From Pseudoxanthobacter soli DSM 19599 (GTDB taxonomy: Bacteria; Pseudomonadota; Alphaproteobacteria; Rhizobiales; Segnochrobactraceae): a stretch of DNA of 64,000 nucleotides. The position numbers and the translations under genes were made by a program. The notes under the pieces are model-generated. The model did not search any database. It worked only from the letters and a program-made list of their open reading frames with translations, and was not told the origin of the DNA. The stretch spans positions 620,001 to 684,000 of the forward strand of contig NZ_FRXO01000001.1 of assembly GCF_900148505.1 (NCBI RefSeq). The letters are read 5' to 3'. Positions 55,714 to 64,000 of the stretch are shown here, in pieces. Numbering within the stretch: the stretch's first letter is position 1; each line of letters opens with the position of its first letter.

Positions 55714-56495
55714 AGGCGAACCGGTTCGGACACTGGCTCGCGGTCGTCGTCGGCACGCTCTATTTCGTCGTGCCGCTGATCGCGACCTTCGAGTTCTCGC
55801 TGCGCATGCAGCGGGGCACCTACAGCTTCGAAGCCTATCGGGTGGTGTTGACCGACCCGAACTTCCAGGCGACGTTCGGCTATTCGGCGCTGATCGCGCT
55901 CGCGACCATCGCGGTCGGCATCATGCTCGTCGTTCCGGCCGCCTACTGGATCCAGCTTCGCCTGCCGAAGCTCCGGCCGTTCGTCGAGTTCGTGACGCTG
56001 CTGCCGCTGGTGGTGCCGGCCATCGTCATCGTGTTCGGCTATCTGAAGATCTACAATTCCTCTTCGATCCTGCCGCTCACCTCGAATGCGTGGTCGACCA
56101 ACATCCTGTTGATGTTCGGCTACGTGACGCTGGCCCTGCCCTACATGTACCGCTCGGTCGACACGGGCCTGCGCACCATCGACGTGCGCACGCTGACCGA
56201 GGCGGCTGAAAGCCTCGGCGCCAACTGGGTGACCATCCTGTTCAAGGTCATCTTCCCCAACGTGCGGGTGGCGCTGCTGTCGGGCGCATTCCTGACCTTC
56301 GCCATCGTGATCGGCGAATTCACCATGGCGAGCCTGCTCAACCGGCCGGCTTTCGGGCCCTATCTGCAGCTCATCGGCGCGAACCGCGCCTATGAGCCGT
56401 CGGCGCTCGCGATCATCGCCTTCCTCGTCACCTGGGCCTGCATGGGCCTGATGCAGGTATTCGGCCGCGCACGCGGCGCCGGAGGCAAGAAATGA
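55710..56495 (+). CDS. ABC transporter permease (PotC-like)
   Basis: 261 residues, six membrane helices (LAVVVGTLYFVVPLIATFEFSL at the start). The EAA loop reads VRTLTEAAESLGANWVTILFKVIFPNVRVA. It shares ATGA overlaps with both neighbours, so the permeases and ATPase are translationally coupled. Confidence 0.92.
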   Translation: MKANRFGHWLAVVVGTLYFVVPLIATFEFSLRMQRGTYSFEAYRVVLTDPNFQATFGYSALIALATIAVGIMLVVPAAYWIQLRLPKLRPFVEFVTLLPLVVPAIVIVFGYLKIYNSSSILPLTSNAWSTNILLMFGYVTLALPYMYRSVDTGLRTIDVRTLTEAAESLGANWVTILFKVIFPNVRVALLSGAFLTFAIVIGEFTMASLLNRPAFGPYLQLIGANRAYEPSALAIIAFLVTWACMGLMQVFGRARGAGGKK

Positions 56496-57571
56496 GCTAT
56501 CTCGAAATCCGCTCGCTGCGCAAATCCTTCGGGCCGATGACCATCGTCCACGACTTCAACCTGTCGGTGGAACGCGGCGAGTTCATCTCCTTCCTCGGCC
56601 CCTCGGGCTGCGGCAAGACCACGACGCTACGCATGGTCGCCGGCTTCGAGACCCCGTCCTCCGGCTCGATCTCGATCGACGGCAAGGACGTGACGCAGCT
56701 TCGGCCGAACCAGCGCAATGTCGGCATGGTGTTCCAGGCCTATGCGCTGTTCCCGAACATGACGGTGGCGGACAATGTGGCGTTCGGCCTGAAGGTCGCC
56801 AAGCGTCCGGCGTCCGAGATCAAGCCGCGCGTGGAGGAAATGCTGCGGCTGATCAAGCTGCCGAACCACGGCGATCGCTACCCCTACCAGCTTTCGGGTG
56901 GCCAGCAGCAGCGCGTGGCGCTCGCCCGCGCGCTGGCGGTGAAGCCGAAGATCCTGCTGCTCGACGAGCCGCTTTCGGCGCTCGACGCCAAGATCCGCAT
57001 CTCGCTCCGCGAGGAAATCCGTGCCGTGCAGCGCGATCTCGGCATCACCACGATCTACGTCACCCACGACCAGGAAGAAGCCCTGTCGATGTCGGACCGG
57101 ATCGTGGTCATGAACGAAGGCCGGGCCGACCAGGTCGGCGCGCCGTTCGAGATCTACAACTATCCGCGCACCCGCTTCGTCGCCTCGTTCGTCGGCACGC
57201 TCAACCTGCTGCAGGGCAAGGTGCTCGACCCGGCGCTCGGGCGGATCCTGATCGACGGCAAGGAACTCGTCACCAACCGCGGCCTGAACGGCGCATCGGT
57301 CGGCGACGTGCGCACCATCGCGCTGCGGCCGGAGGCGGTGTCGCTGACGGACCCGGGCGGCGAGCGTAACCGGGTCGACGGCACCATCGACGAGGTAGCG
57401 TTCCTCGGCGCCATCGTCCGCGTCCGCGTCCGCATCAACGAGGCCGTGGTGTCGCTCGACACCTTCAACACGCCGAACCTGCCGCCGCCCGAGCGCGGCC
57501 AGCCGGTGGCGCTGCATTTCGGCTACGGCGACCTTCAGGTGCTGGCCGAGCCCGTCGCCGCGGCCGGTTGA
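56492..57571 (+). CDS. ABC transporter ATP-binding protein (PotA-like)
   Basis: 359 residues. Walker A GPSGCGKTTTLRMVAGFE, Q-loop MVFQAYALFPNMTV, signature LSGGQQQRVALARAL, Walker B ILLLDEPLSALDAKIR, H-loop YVTHDQEEALSMSDRI. The C-terminal ~110 residues form TOBE regulatory domains (FVGTLNLLQGKV, ALRPEAVSL). Last gene of the operon; the stop is 20 bp before a perfect hairpin shared with the convergent cyclase gene. Confidence 0.94.
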   Translation: MSYLEIRSLRKSFGPMTIVHDFNLSVERGEFISFLGPSGCGKTTTLRMVAGFETPSSGSISIDGKDVTQLRPNQRNVGMVFQAYALFPNMTVADNVAFGLKVAKRPASEIKPRVEEMLRLIKLPNHGDRYPYQLSGGQQQRVALARALAVKPKILLLDEPLSALDAKIRISLREEIRAVQRDLGITTIYVTHDQEEALSMSDRIVVMNEGRADQVGAPFEIYNYPRTRFVASFVGTLNLLQGKVLDPALGRILIDGKELVTNRGLNGASVGDVRTIALRPEAVSLTDPGGERNRVDGTIDEVAFLGAIVRVRVRINEAVVSLDTFNTPNLPPPERGQPVALHFGYGDLQVLAEPVAAAG

Positions 57572-57591
57572 CCGCGGGAGCCGTGCAATGC

Positions 57592-57617
57592 CCCGCGCCG
57601 CTTTATTGCGGCGCGGG
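57592..57617. terminator. Perfect hairpin between convergent genes, overlapping the cyclase stop
   Basis: CCCGCGCCGC (57592-57601) and GCGGCGCGGG (57608-57617) form a perfect 10-bp stem with loop TTTATT. The loop contains the TAA stop of the minus-strand cyclase gene, so the last four cyclase codons are one arm of the stem. It could serve both genes; there is no T-run. Confidence 0.55.
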
Positions 57618-58769
57618 CTCGAACACCTCGATCGGGTCCGAAAGGCCGCGGACATCGTGCCAGCCGCACGTCGAGAACGTGCGCTCATCGACGAGATCCT
57701 TGAAGCCCGCCGAAACGAGCAGCGGACGTCCAAGGCTGCTGCAGAGCGCCGAGATGCGGGCGGCGATGTTGACGTCGCGGCCGACCACGGTGAAGTCCAG
57801 CCGCTCGCCGGAACCGACATTGCCGTAGGCGACCTCGCCGTGGTGAAGCGCCACGCCGAAGTGGATTGGCGGCCCCTCACCGGCATCGTGGGCGACCGCG
57901 GCGGCGAGCGCCGCCTCCGCCGCCGAAAGCGCCCGCACACAGGCCGCACCCGGGCCTTCCTCGCCGTCGGCGAAGATCGCCAGTACGCCGTCTCCGATGA
58001 ACTTCAGGATGTCGCCGCCCTTGTCGGTCATCGCCGGCACGACGAGATCATAATAGCTGTTCAGAAGATCGGCGGTGTCCTCGGGCGGCATCGTCACCGA
58101 CAGCGCGGTGAAGCCGCGCAGGTCGACGAACAGCACCGCGGCATGCATGCGCGTGACCTCGCCGCGATGGGTGGTGCCGGAGATGATCTGCCCGGCCGGC
58201 CCCGCGCCCACATAGGCCGTCAGGAGCCCCTTCAGCACACGATGATAGGTGAAGACCTCCATCACGTTGGTGAAGGCGGGCAGCATCTCCGCAAGGAAGG
58301 CCTCGAAATCGGGCGGAAAGCCCGCTTCGTCGCGGGTCGAGATCGTCAGCGCGTTGACCACCCCGTCGGAGAAGCGGAGCGGATGCACGCAATAGTGACG
58401 GTAGCCCGCGGCCTTCAGTTCGGGGACGATGCCGAAGCGGTCGTCCGGCGTTTCGTCGAGGGCGATGGTGAGGGGCTTGCCGGTCTCGTGCACGACCTTG
58501 TAGGGGCTGCGCTCATACATGCCGGTGTCGCGTTCGGCATAGTCGTAGGTGGCGATCTCGGTCGGCTCGCCGGGCTTCCAGGTCGCGCCGACGGCAAGCA
58601 CGGTCGGCGACAGCACGCGCAGCGAGACGGTCAGCCGGTGGATCGGCAGGCCGAACGACATCATGCGATAGCCGAGCCCTTCCATCAGCACGGCGGGATC
58701 GAGCCAGCGCCCCTCGTCGACGAGCCACAATGCCAGGCTGCGGCCGGCGGCCACCAGATCGGTCGTCAT
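57603..58769 (-). CDS. Class III adenylate cyclase
   Basis: 388 residues. Residues 1-~190 are a sensor-like domain of the type seen before cyclase domains in rhizobia (LPIHRLTVSLRVLSPTVLAVGATW, TYDYAERDTGMYERSPY). Residues ~205-388 are the cyclase homology domain. Metal Asp residues are D216 (LFVDLRGF) and D260 (FIGDG). The adenine-selecting pair is K256 and D332, and the transition-state residues are N334 and R338 (GRDVNIAARI). All are present, so it should make cAMP. No membrane segment, so cytosolic. A CpdA-like phosphodiesterase at 16 kb could degrade the product. Confidence 0.92.
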   Translation of the reverse strand: MTTDLVAAGRSLALWLVDEGRWLDPAVLMEGLGYRMMSFGLPIHRLTVSLRVLSPTVLAVGATWKPGEPTEIATYDYAERDTGMYERSPYKVVHETGKPLTIALDETPDDRFGIVPELKAAGYRHYCVHPLRFSDGVVNALTISTRDEAGFPPDFEAFLAEMLPAFTNVMEVFTYHRVLKGLLTAYVGAGPAGQIISGTTHRGEVTRMHAAVLFVDLRGFTALSVTMPPEDTADLLNSYYDLVVPAMTDKGGDILKFIGDGVLAIFADGEEGPGAACVRALSAAEAALAAAVAHDAGEGPPIHFGVALHHGEVAYGNVGSGERLDFTVVGRDVNIAARISALCSSLGRPLLVSAGFKDLVDERTFSTCGWHDVRGLSDPIEVFEPAPQ

Positions 58770-58936
58770 TTTACCTCGTCGAGAACAATCGGCCGCTGAC
58801 AGGAAACAAGACGCGGCATCGCCGGAAGCAATGGAAGAACGGCCTGAACGGCCACGTCTTATCTAGTACATGGCCGGGCGCACGCAAGTGGCGCACGCAC
58901 GCGCTGCGGCACGATGGTCCGGCGGCGCCGGCGGCC

Positions 58937-60829
58937 TCAGCCCGCCGGTCTGGCGATGCCCTCGAACGGCAGTTCCATGGCGATCCGGAAGCCGTCCGGC
59001 GTGGCCTCGCGCTGCAGGCGCCCGCGCAGCTGTCCCTCGATGACGAGGGTCAGAAGCTTCGATCCGAAGCCGCTTTCCTTGGCCGACAGGTCCGTCTCGG
59101 TCCCCACGCTCTCGTGCCAGACGATCTTCAGCGCGTTGCCGTTTTTCAGCGAGTGCAGGCGGATGGCCCCGCCGGGCATGCTGAGAGCGCCATATTTTGC
59201 GGCATTGGTGGCGAGTTCGTGGAAGATCAGCGCGAGCGGCGTCATGGCGCTGTCGGCGACGCGGATATCGTCGCCCTCGAGCACGAGACGGCCGCCATCG
59301 CCCGCGGCATCGTAAGGCGCGAGCAGTTCCCGGACGAGTTCCTGCAGCGAACTGCCGTTGCGCCGGTCGGTACCGGCGGACTTGATGAAGCCGTGGGCGG
59401 AATCGAGCGCGCCCAGGCGGCCGCGAAGCCGCTCGGCGAACGATTGCGACCGCGCGCCCACGTCGACGTCCTCGCGCAGCGTCAGGCTGACCAGCCCGTT
59501 GACGACGGCGAAGATGTTCTTGAGCCGGTGGTCGAGCTCACGCGTCACGAGCTCCCGCTCGCTTTCCAGCAGTTTCGCCTCGTGGATGTCGGTGAGCGTC
59601 GCGATCCAGCGGCCGATACGGCCGTGGGTATCGCGGATCGGCAGCGCGATGACGCGCCCCCAGCGAAATTCGCCCGAGCGGTGCCGGTAGCGGGCCTCGA
59701 TGTCGAAGGGTTCGCCGGTGCGCGCGGATTCCCGCCAGTTGTCGAACACACTGGCGCGATCGCTGGGGTGCAGGCAGGCCTCCCATTCCTCCGTGGTTGC
59801 CGGGGCGGACGGCACGGCGAGGAACTCCCGCCAGCGCTGGTTGAAATAATCGATCTGCCCGCCGGGTTGCCAGCTGAACACGACGTGGGGCAACGCTTCC
59901 GTGAAGGTTCGGAAGCGCAGTTCGCTTGCCGCGAGCGCCTCGGCCGTCTCGATCTCGTGGGTGACGTCGACCACCACGCCGGAAAACGACAGCGGCCGGC
60001 CGCTCGCATCGGCGACGACGCGGCCGGAATTCACCACCCAGCGGACGTCTCCCTGCCCGATCACCCGGTGCTGGCAGCGGAAGTGCTGCCCGAACCGGGC
60101 GCTGTCGAAATCGGCGATGAAACGATCGCGGTCCTCGGGATGGATGCCGGCCAGGAAGGTGGCCTTCGGCGCCCCTGTCCGAGCCGCTTCAAGATCGATG
60201 CCGTAGAGACGCGCGGAGCGCTCATCGCACGTCACCGTCTCGGTGGCGAAATCGAGTTCCCAGGTGCCGACGATCCCGCCGGCATCGAGCGCGAGATCGA
60301 GGCGCGCACGGGAGCGCTGGAGGTCGCGCACGGCCAGAACCCGCTCGGTCGTCTCGTTGACCAGCAGCAGCACGCCGTAGACGGTTCCCGTCTCGTCGAC
60401 GATGGGTGTGAAGTCGAGGTTGAGCCAGGAGATCTCGCGCGAGCCATCGCGCCGAAGCCGGAAGGGCTGGTCGCGGAAGCTCGACGACGTGCCCTCGAAC
60501 GCGGCGTCGATCACCGTGCCGTAGAACTCGGCCGCCTCGCCCAGCACCTCGGCGACGGGCCTGCCGAGCGAGCCTTCGTAGCCGGGACCGAACATCTCCC
60601 GCGCCGCGTCGTTATAGACGAGCAGGCCCATCCGCCCGATCAGGACGACCATCGGCGTCGAGGACAGCAGCATGGTGCGCGCGGCGCTGCGCAGCGCGGA
60701 CGACCATCGATCGATCGGTCCGACGGGTGACGAGGCCCAGTCGAAATCCCGGATCTGATGCAGCATGACACTGCTCGCGAGCCGGTCGTTGATGTTGCTG
60801 TCCAGCCGGTGGAAGAGACTGACAGGCAT
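58937..60829 (-). CDS. HWE-family sensor histidine kinase with PAS domains
   Basis: 630 residues, soluble. Three PAS regions are visible: about 45-165 (MVVLIGRMGLLVYNDAAREMFG), about 170-295 (LDAGGIVGTWELD) and about 300-420 (LPHVVFSWQPGGQIDYFNQRW). They are followed by the HWE kinase domain. Phospho-acceptor H434 lies in ELDHRLKNIFAVVNGL. The N box reads LIFHELATNAAKYGALS, and the W-x-E signature is WHES. HWE kinases occur mainly in Hyphomicrobiales and often sense light, redox or general stress. No response regulator lies next to it, so the partner is elsewhere. Confidence 0.94.
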   Translation of the reverse strand: MPVSLFHRLDSNINDRLASSVMLHQIRDFDWASSPVGPIDRWSSALRSAARTMLLSSTPMVVLIGRMGLLVYNDAAREMFGPGYEGSLGRPVAEVLGEAAEFYGTVIDAAFEGTSSSFRDQPFRLRRDGSREISWLNLDFTPIVDETGTVYGVLLLVNETTERVLAVRDLQRSRARLDLALDAGGIVGTWELDFATETVTCDERSARLYGIDLEAARTGAPKATFLAGIHPEDRDRFIADFDSARFGQHFRCQHRVIGQGDVRWVVNSGRVVADASGRPLSFSGVVVDVTHEIETAEALAASELRFRTFTEALPHVVFSWQPGGQIDYFNQRWREFLAVPSAPATTEEWEACLHPSDRASVFDNWRESARTGEPFDIEARYRHRSGEFRWGRVIALPIRDTHGRIGRWIATLTDIHEAKLLESERELVTRELDHRLKNIFAVVNGLVSLTLREDVDVGARSQSFAERLRGRLGALDSAHGFIKSAGTDRRNGSSLQELVRELLAPYDAAGDGGRLVLEGDDIRVADSAMTPLALIFHELATNAAKYGALSMPGGAIRLHSLKNGNALKIVWHESVGTETDLSAKESGFGSKLLTLVIEGQLRGRLQREATPDGFRIAMELPFEGIARPAG

Positions 60830-61285
60830 GACGCAATTATTCCTACCGACGAACAGCGGGGGCTTCGACTTCCGAGTCCGAGTGCGCAGACGGTGGTTAA
60901 TTCCTCTGCATTGTCAATGGCGCCCCGCGCCACGAGCCGTCAGAGCCGGCGCAAGGTTCGATCAGGAAATCTTGTTTGTAAACACCTGATTGCACCAATA
61001 ATTCAAGTCTCGTCGAAGAGATGGAGGCAGCTTTGTCACCGCCGGTCGGAATGCGCGCGGAGGCAGGAATGGCCGGATGCGTTCTGCACGGTCCGTTTCG
61101 GACGATGGATTTCACGGGAATTGCGACGAGGCCCGCAGGCGCAGGGCAATCTCGTTCCTGCATCTGATTTCTCGCCGCAACCGGCGTGATGTGCCATGAA
61201 GAGGGCACGCCCGGCGCAAGGCGGTTGCTGCCCGCATCCGCCGGCGTTCCATGCGGCTCACGGCACCATCGACGGCGAGGCGGAG
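60830..61285. other. Divergent promoter region of the histidine kinase and DUF3095 genes
   Basis: 456 bp with no convincing gene. An AT-rich patch at 60970-61005 holds TTGTTT/TTGTAA and AATAAT strings (for example TTGTTT at 60972 and AATAAT at 60997, 19 bp apart) suited to a plus-strand promoter for the DUF3095 gene. No operator dyad stands out. Confidence 0.35.
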
Positions 61286-62542
61286 ATGAGCGACCCGGCA
61301 CCAGACGACACCGCGCGAACTGGCGGCGATGCCGGCACGGCGGCGCACGGGACACCCCTGCCGGCGGAACGGCCGACCACCGCGTTCTATCACCGCATCC
61401 CGGTGTTCGACGGCTTCGCCCGGCTGATGGAGCCCGAACTCTACATGCCGCTGCCCGCCGGCTGGCTGATCGGAACGACGGATGTCGTGGATTCCTCCGG
61501 CGCCATCGCCGCCGGCAACTACAAGCGCGTGAACCTGGCCGGGGCTTCGGTGATCGGCGCCCTGTCGAACGCCCTCGGCAATGAGGACTTCCCGTTCGTG
61601 TTCGGCGGCGACGGCGCGAGTTTCGCCGTGGCACCCGACGACGAGGCGGCTGCGCGGCAGAGCCTTGCGGAGACCGCCGCATGGTCGGCGGAGGATCTCG
61701 GGCTGACGCTGCGGGCGGCACTGGTGCCCGTCGACGACATCCGCGCGGCCGGGAGCGATGTCCGCGTGGCACGGTTCGCGTCTTCGCCTAATCTGGCCTA
61801 CGCCATGTTCTCCGGCGGCGGGTTGCGCTGGGCCGAGGCCGCGCTGAAGCGAGGCCTTTATGCCGTTGCGCCGGCCCCGGCGGGTTCCAAGCCCGACCTT
61901 TCCGGCATGTCCTGCCGGTTCGATCCGATCAAGTCGCGGCGCGGGGTGATCGTTTCGCTGCTGGTGGTGCCCGATCCCCGGGCCGACATGCCGACATTCC
62001 GGCGGCTGATCGAGGCGATCCTCGCGCTGCCCGACCCGTCGAAGGACGAAGCGGGCAATCCGGTTCCGGAAGGTGGACCGAACTACAGCTTGCCGCCGGA
62101 GGCCGTCGAGCTGGAGGCGCTCGCCGTGCGCAGGCCGTCATTGCCGGCCTGGTTCTACCGAGTGAAGATCGCGGTGCTCGGCGGGCTTCTAAAGAGCGTG
62201 TTCCGGTATGGGACGCACATCGGAAGCTTCGACCCGAAGCGCTACATCAACGAGCTGGTGGCGAACTCGGATTTCCGCAAGTTCGACGACGGCCTGCGCC
62301 TGACGATGGACTGCACGCCCGAGTTTGCCGACCGCCTCGAAAGCCTGCTGGCCAAGGCCGCCGCGGATCACATGGTCCTCTACGGCCTGCACCGCCAGAA
62401 CAACGCGCTGATCACCTGCTTCGTGCCGAACATCACCCGCCACGACCATGTGCACTTCATCGACGGCGCCGAGGGCGGCTATGCCGAGGCGGCACGAAGC
62501 CTGAAAGCGATGGCCGCCCGGATCGCGACGGCCGGGGCGTGA
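61286..62542 (+). CDS. DUF3095 protein, cyclase/GGDEF-like
   Basis: 418 residues of the DUF3095 family. The N-terminal half has two motifs that echo class III cyclases and GGDEF domains: IGTTD66VVD69SSGAI (metal-Asp strand) and FVFGGD109GASFAV (the GGDEF-hairpin position). The second half has conserved blocks ADIMPTF-like, KSVFRYGTHIGSFDPKRYINELVANSDFRKFDDGLRLTMDCTPEF and HRQNNALITCFVPN. The family has no proven activity. The motifs, and position near an adenylate cyclase and a sensor kinase, suggest a nucleotide cyclase-like enzyme. The start at 61286 is the family start; an upstream in-frame start at 61196 is possible. Confidence 0.8.
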   Translation: MSDPAPDDTARTGGDAGTAAHGTPLPAERPTTAFYHRIPVFDGFARLMEPELYMPLPAGWLIGTTDVVDSSGAIAAGNYKRVNLAGASVIGALSNALGNEDFPFVFGGDGASFAVAPDDEAAARQSLAETAAWSAEDLGLTLRAALVPVDDIRAAGSDVRVARFASSPNLAYAMFSGGGLRWAEAALKRGLYAVAPAPAGSKPDLSGMSCRFDPIKSRRGVIVSLLVVPDPRADMPTFRRLIEAILALPDPSKDEAGNPVPEGGPNYSLPPEAVELEALAVRRPSLPAWFYRVKIAVLGGLLKSVFRYGTHIGSFDPKRYINELVANSDFRKFDDGLRLTMDCTPEFADRLESLLAKAAADHMVLYGLHRQNNALITCFVPNITRHDHVHFIDGAEGGYAEAARSLKAMAARIATAGA

Positions 62543-62631
62543 CGCACCGCACAGACGCCGAAAATCATGTCTTATCAATGATATGGCTGGATTCTCTCGA
62601 CTGACTTCGGAGAAGTCCGCAAGGCGTGCGA

Positions 62632-63531
62632 TCAGACCGGATCGGTGGCCTCAACCGTGATGCCCATGGCGAACAGCCGGGTCTCGCCGGGCGCGACGGT
62701 CACGACGCCGGGCTTCGCGGCGAACTCGCCGTCATAGCCGACCGGGTCGGCGTGCCCCTGCCACGGCTCGATGCAGACATAGCCCGCGCCGGGCTTGGTC
62801 CAGATGCCGAGATCGGGCATCTCCGGGAACTCCACCCGGATCGACGGGCCGCCATTGCCGCCATAGGTCACCGCCCGGCTGGCAAGCTGGTCGAACACCA
62901 GGGCATCGTCGGTGAAGAGTTCGTCCCGCAGCACCAGGAGATCGCCGACCACGGGGTTCTCGCGCGGTTCGGGCACCACGAGACCGTGGACGTCGAGGCG
63001 GCGGATAGGGGCGGTCTCGGGCTGATCGAACCGGATCGCATGGCCGTCACGGTCGCCCGCCCCAGGCAGCGGCCACAGAAACGCCGGATGGTAGCCGAAG
63101 CTCGCCGGGAGCGGCACATCCGACGGATTGGTGAGCGCCGCCACCACGTCGAGCCGCGAGCCGGCCACGGAGAAGGTAATGTCGAGCACGAAGGCGAAGG
63201 GATAGACGGCGAGGCTTTCGTCATCCTCCACGAGCCGGAGCGTGACAGCGTCCGGCGTCCGGGCCTCGATGGCGAACAGGCGCCGGCGGGCGAAGCCGTG
63301 CCGGGAGAGCGCATAATCCTTGCCGTCGACCCGGCAGCGGCCGCCCGCGAGTTCGCCGACGATCGGAAACAGGATCGGCGCGCGGCCGGACCACACCGCG
63401 GGATCGCCGTTCCACATCAGATCGTTGCCGGCCGCGTCCTGGATCGACTGCAGTTCGGCGCCGAGGGTCGACACGGTGACGGCAAGTCCGGAGGACGAGA
63501 TCGCGATGGTTTCGGCCGCGGATGGGGTCAT
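62632..63531 (-). CDS. Aldose 1-epimerase family protein
   Basis: 299 residues of the galactose mutarotase-like beta-sandwich family (LacX/YihR-type). Catalytic-type residues: His in LSRHGFARR, His in FGYHPAFLWP, and Glu in YVCIEPWQGHADP. The opening LGAELQSIQDAAGNDLMWNGDPAVWSGRAPILFP is diagnostic of the LacX-like branch. It interconverts sugar anomers; the sugar is unknown. No signal peptide. It is followed downstream on the same strand by nothing, and lies after rpoD, which ends with its own terminator. Confidence 0.9.
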   Translation of the reverse strand: MTPSAAETIAISSSGLAVTVSTLGAELQSIQDAAGNDLMWNGDPAVWSGRAPILFPIVGELAGGRCRVDGKDYALSRHGFARRRLFAIEARTPDAVTLRLVEDDESLAVYPFAFVLDITFSVAGSRLDVVAALTNPSDVPLPASFGYHPAFLWPLPGAGDRDGHAIRFDQPETAPIRRLDVHGLVVPEPRENPVVGDLLVLRDELFTDDALVFDQLASRAVTYGGNGGPSIRVEFPEMPDLGIWTKPGAGYVCIEPWQGHADPVGYDGEFAAKPGVVTVAPGETRLFAMGITVEATDPV

Positions 63532-63611
63532 GCTGGGGCTTCTCCGAGGAGGACAGGCGTTCCTCTATAGCATCCGCCCGCCCCGGCCGCCGCCATCTTC
63601 TGGCCGGAGCT

Positions 63612-63644
63612 GAAAAGCAAACGGCGCCCATCGAGGGCGCCGTT
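63612..63644 (-). terminator. Rho-independent terminator of rpoD
   Basis: Read on the minus strand: AACGGCGCCC, loop TCGAT, GGGCGCCGTT (63620-63644), then TGCTTTTC. A perfect 10-bp stem 28 bp after the rpoD stop codon. Confidence 0.8.
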
Positions 63645-63671
63645 CGTGTCGTGCGGTATCCGATCTTGCGA

Positions 63672-64000
<329 letters not shown>

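Overview
The window is a GC-rich chromosomal segment from an alphaproteobacterium, most likely of the order Hyphomicrobiales (Rhizobiales). The evidence is the ppiD-trpD-trpC-moaC-moeA gene block, an HWE-family histidine kinase, a DUF2934 protein, a four-gene Anbu (ancestral proteasome-like) operon, a MaeB malic enzyme with a fused phosphotransacetylase domain, and several ABC uptake operons. Genus cannot be fixed from sequence alone. I see about 57 protein genes, two tRNA genes, no rRNA, no CRISPR array and no intact mobile element. A 66-codon Mu-like phage morphogenesis fragment is the only prophage trace.

Layout. 1-8 kb: 3' part of a DEAD-box RNA helicase, the phage fragment, a YcaQ-type DNA glycosylase, an exported protein, a divergent LysR regulator/SDR pair, an alpha/beta hydrolase, and a GT2-GtrA glycosyltransferase. 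8-16 kb: ppiD, trpD, trpC, moaC, moeA, with recJ convergent. 16-24 kb: a CpdA-like phosphodiesterase, leuA behind a long leader that looks like translation-coupled attenuation, a divergent azoreductase/HxlR pair with a perfect operator palindrome, and pyruvate carboxylase next to two dispersed palindromic repeats. 24-36 kb: a DppABCDF-type peptide operon, a HugZ-like protein, a DUF2934 protein with a histone-like tail, a TrpXYZ-type ABC operon, and sfsA. 36-38 kb: map and radC.

38-42.6 kb holds the most interesting system: circularly permuted ATP-grasp ligase, alpha-E protein, transglutaminase-like protein and Anbu peptidase, closed by a strong terminator. The transglutaminase-like protein has proline where the catalytic cysteine should be, and its only two cysteines lie next to the catalytic aspartate. 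42.6-50 kb: maeB, moaB, several small exported or membrane proteins, tRNA-Ile(CAT) and tRNA-Cys, and an 847-bp stretch without a convincing gene that carries 15-bp tandem repeats. 50-57.6 kb: an L-2-keto-3-deoxyarabonate dehydratase, a SulP-STAS transporter, and a PotABCD-like ABC operon. 57.6-64 kb: a class III adenylate cyclase, an HWE kinase with PAS domains, a DUF3095 protein with cyclase/GGDEF-like motifs, an aldose-1-epimerase family protein, and the 3' end of rpoD.

Linked functions. The cyclase, the DUF3095 protein and the CpdA-like phosphodiesterase could together set a cyclic-nucleotide level. trpD/trpC, leuA and the TrpXYZ-type transporter concern amino-acid supply. moaC, moeA and moaB serve molybdenum cofactor synthesis from two loci. 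pyc and maeB are the opposing C3/C4 interconversion enzymes.
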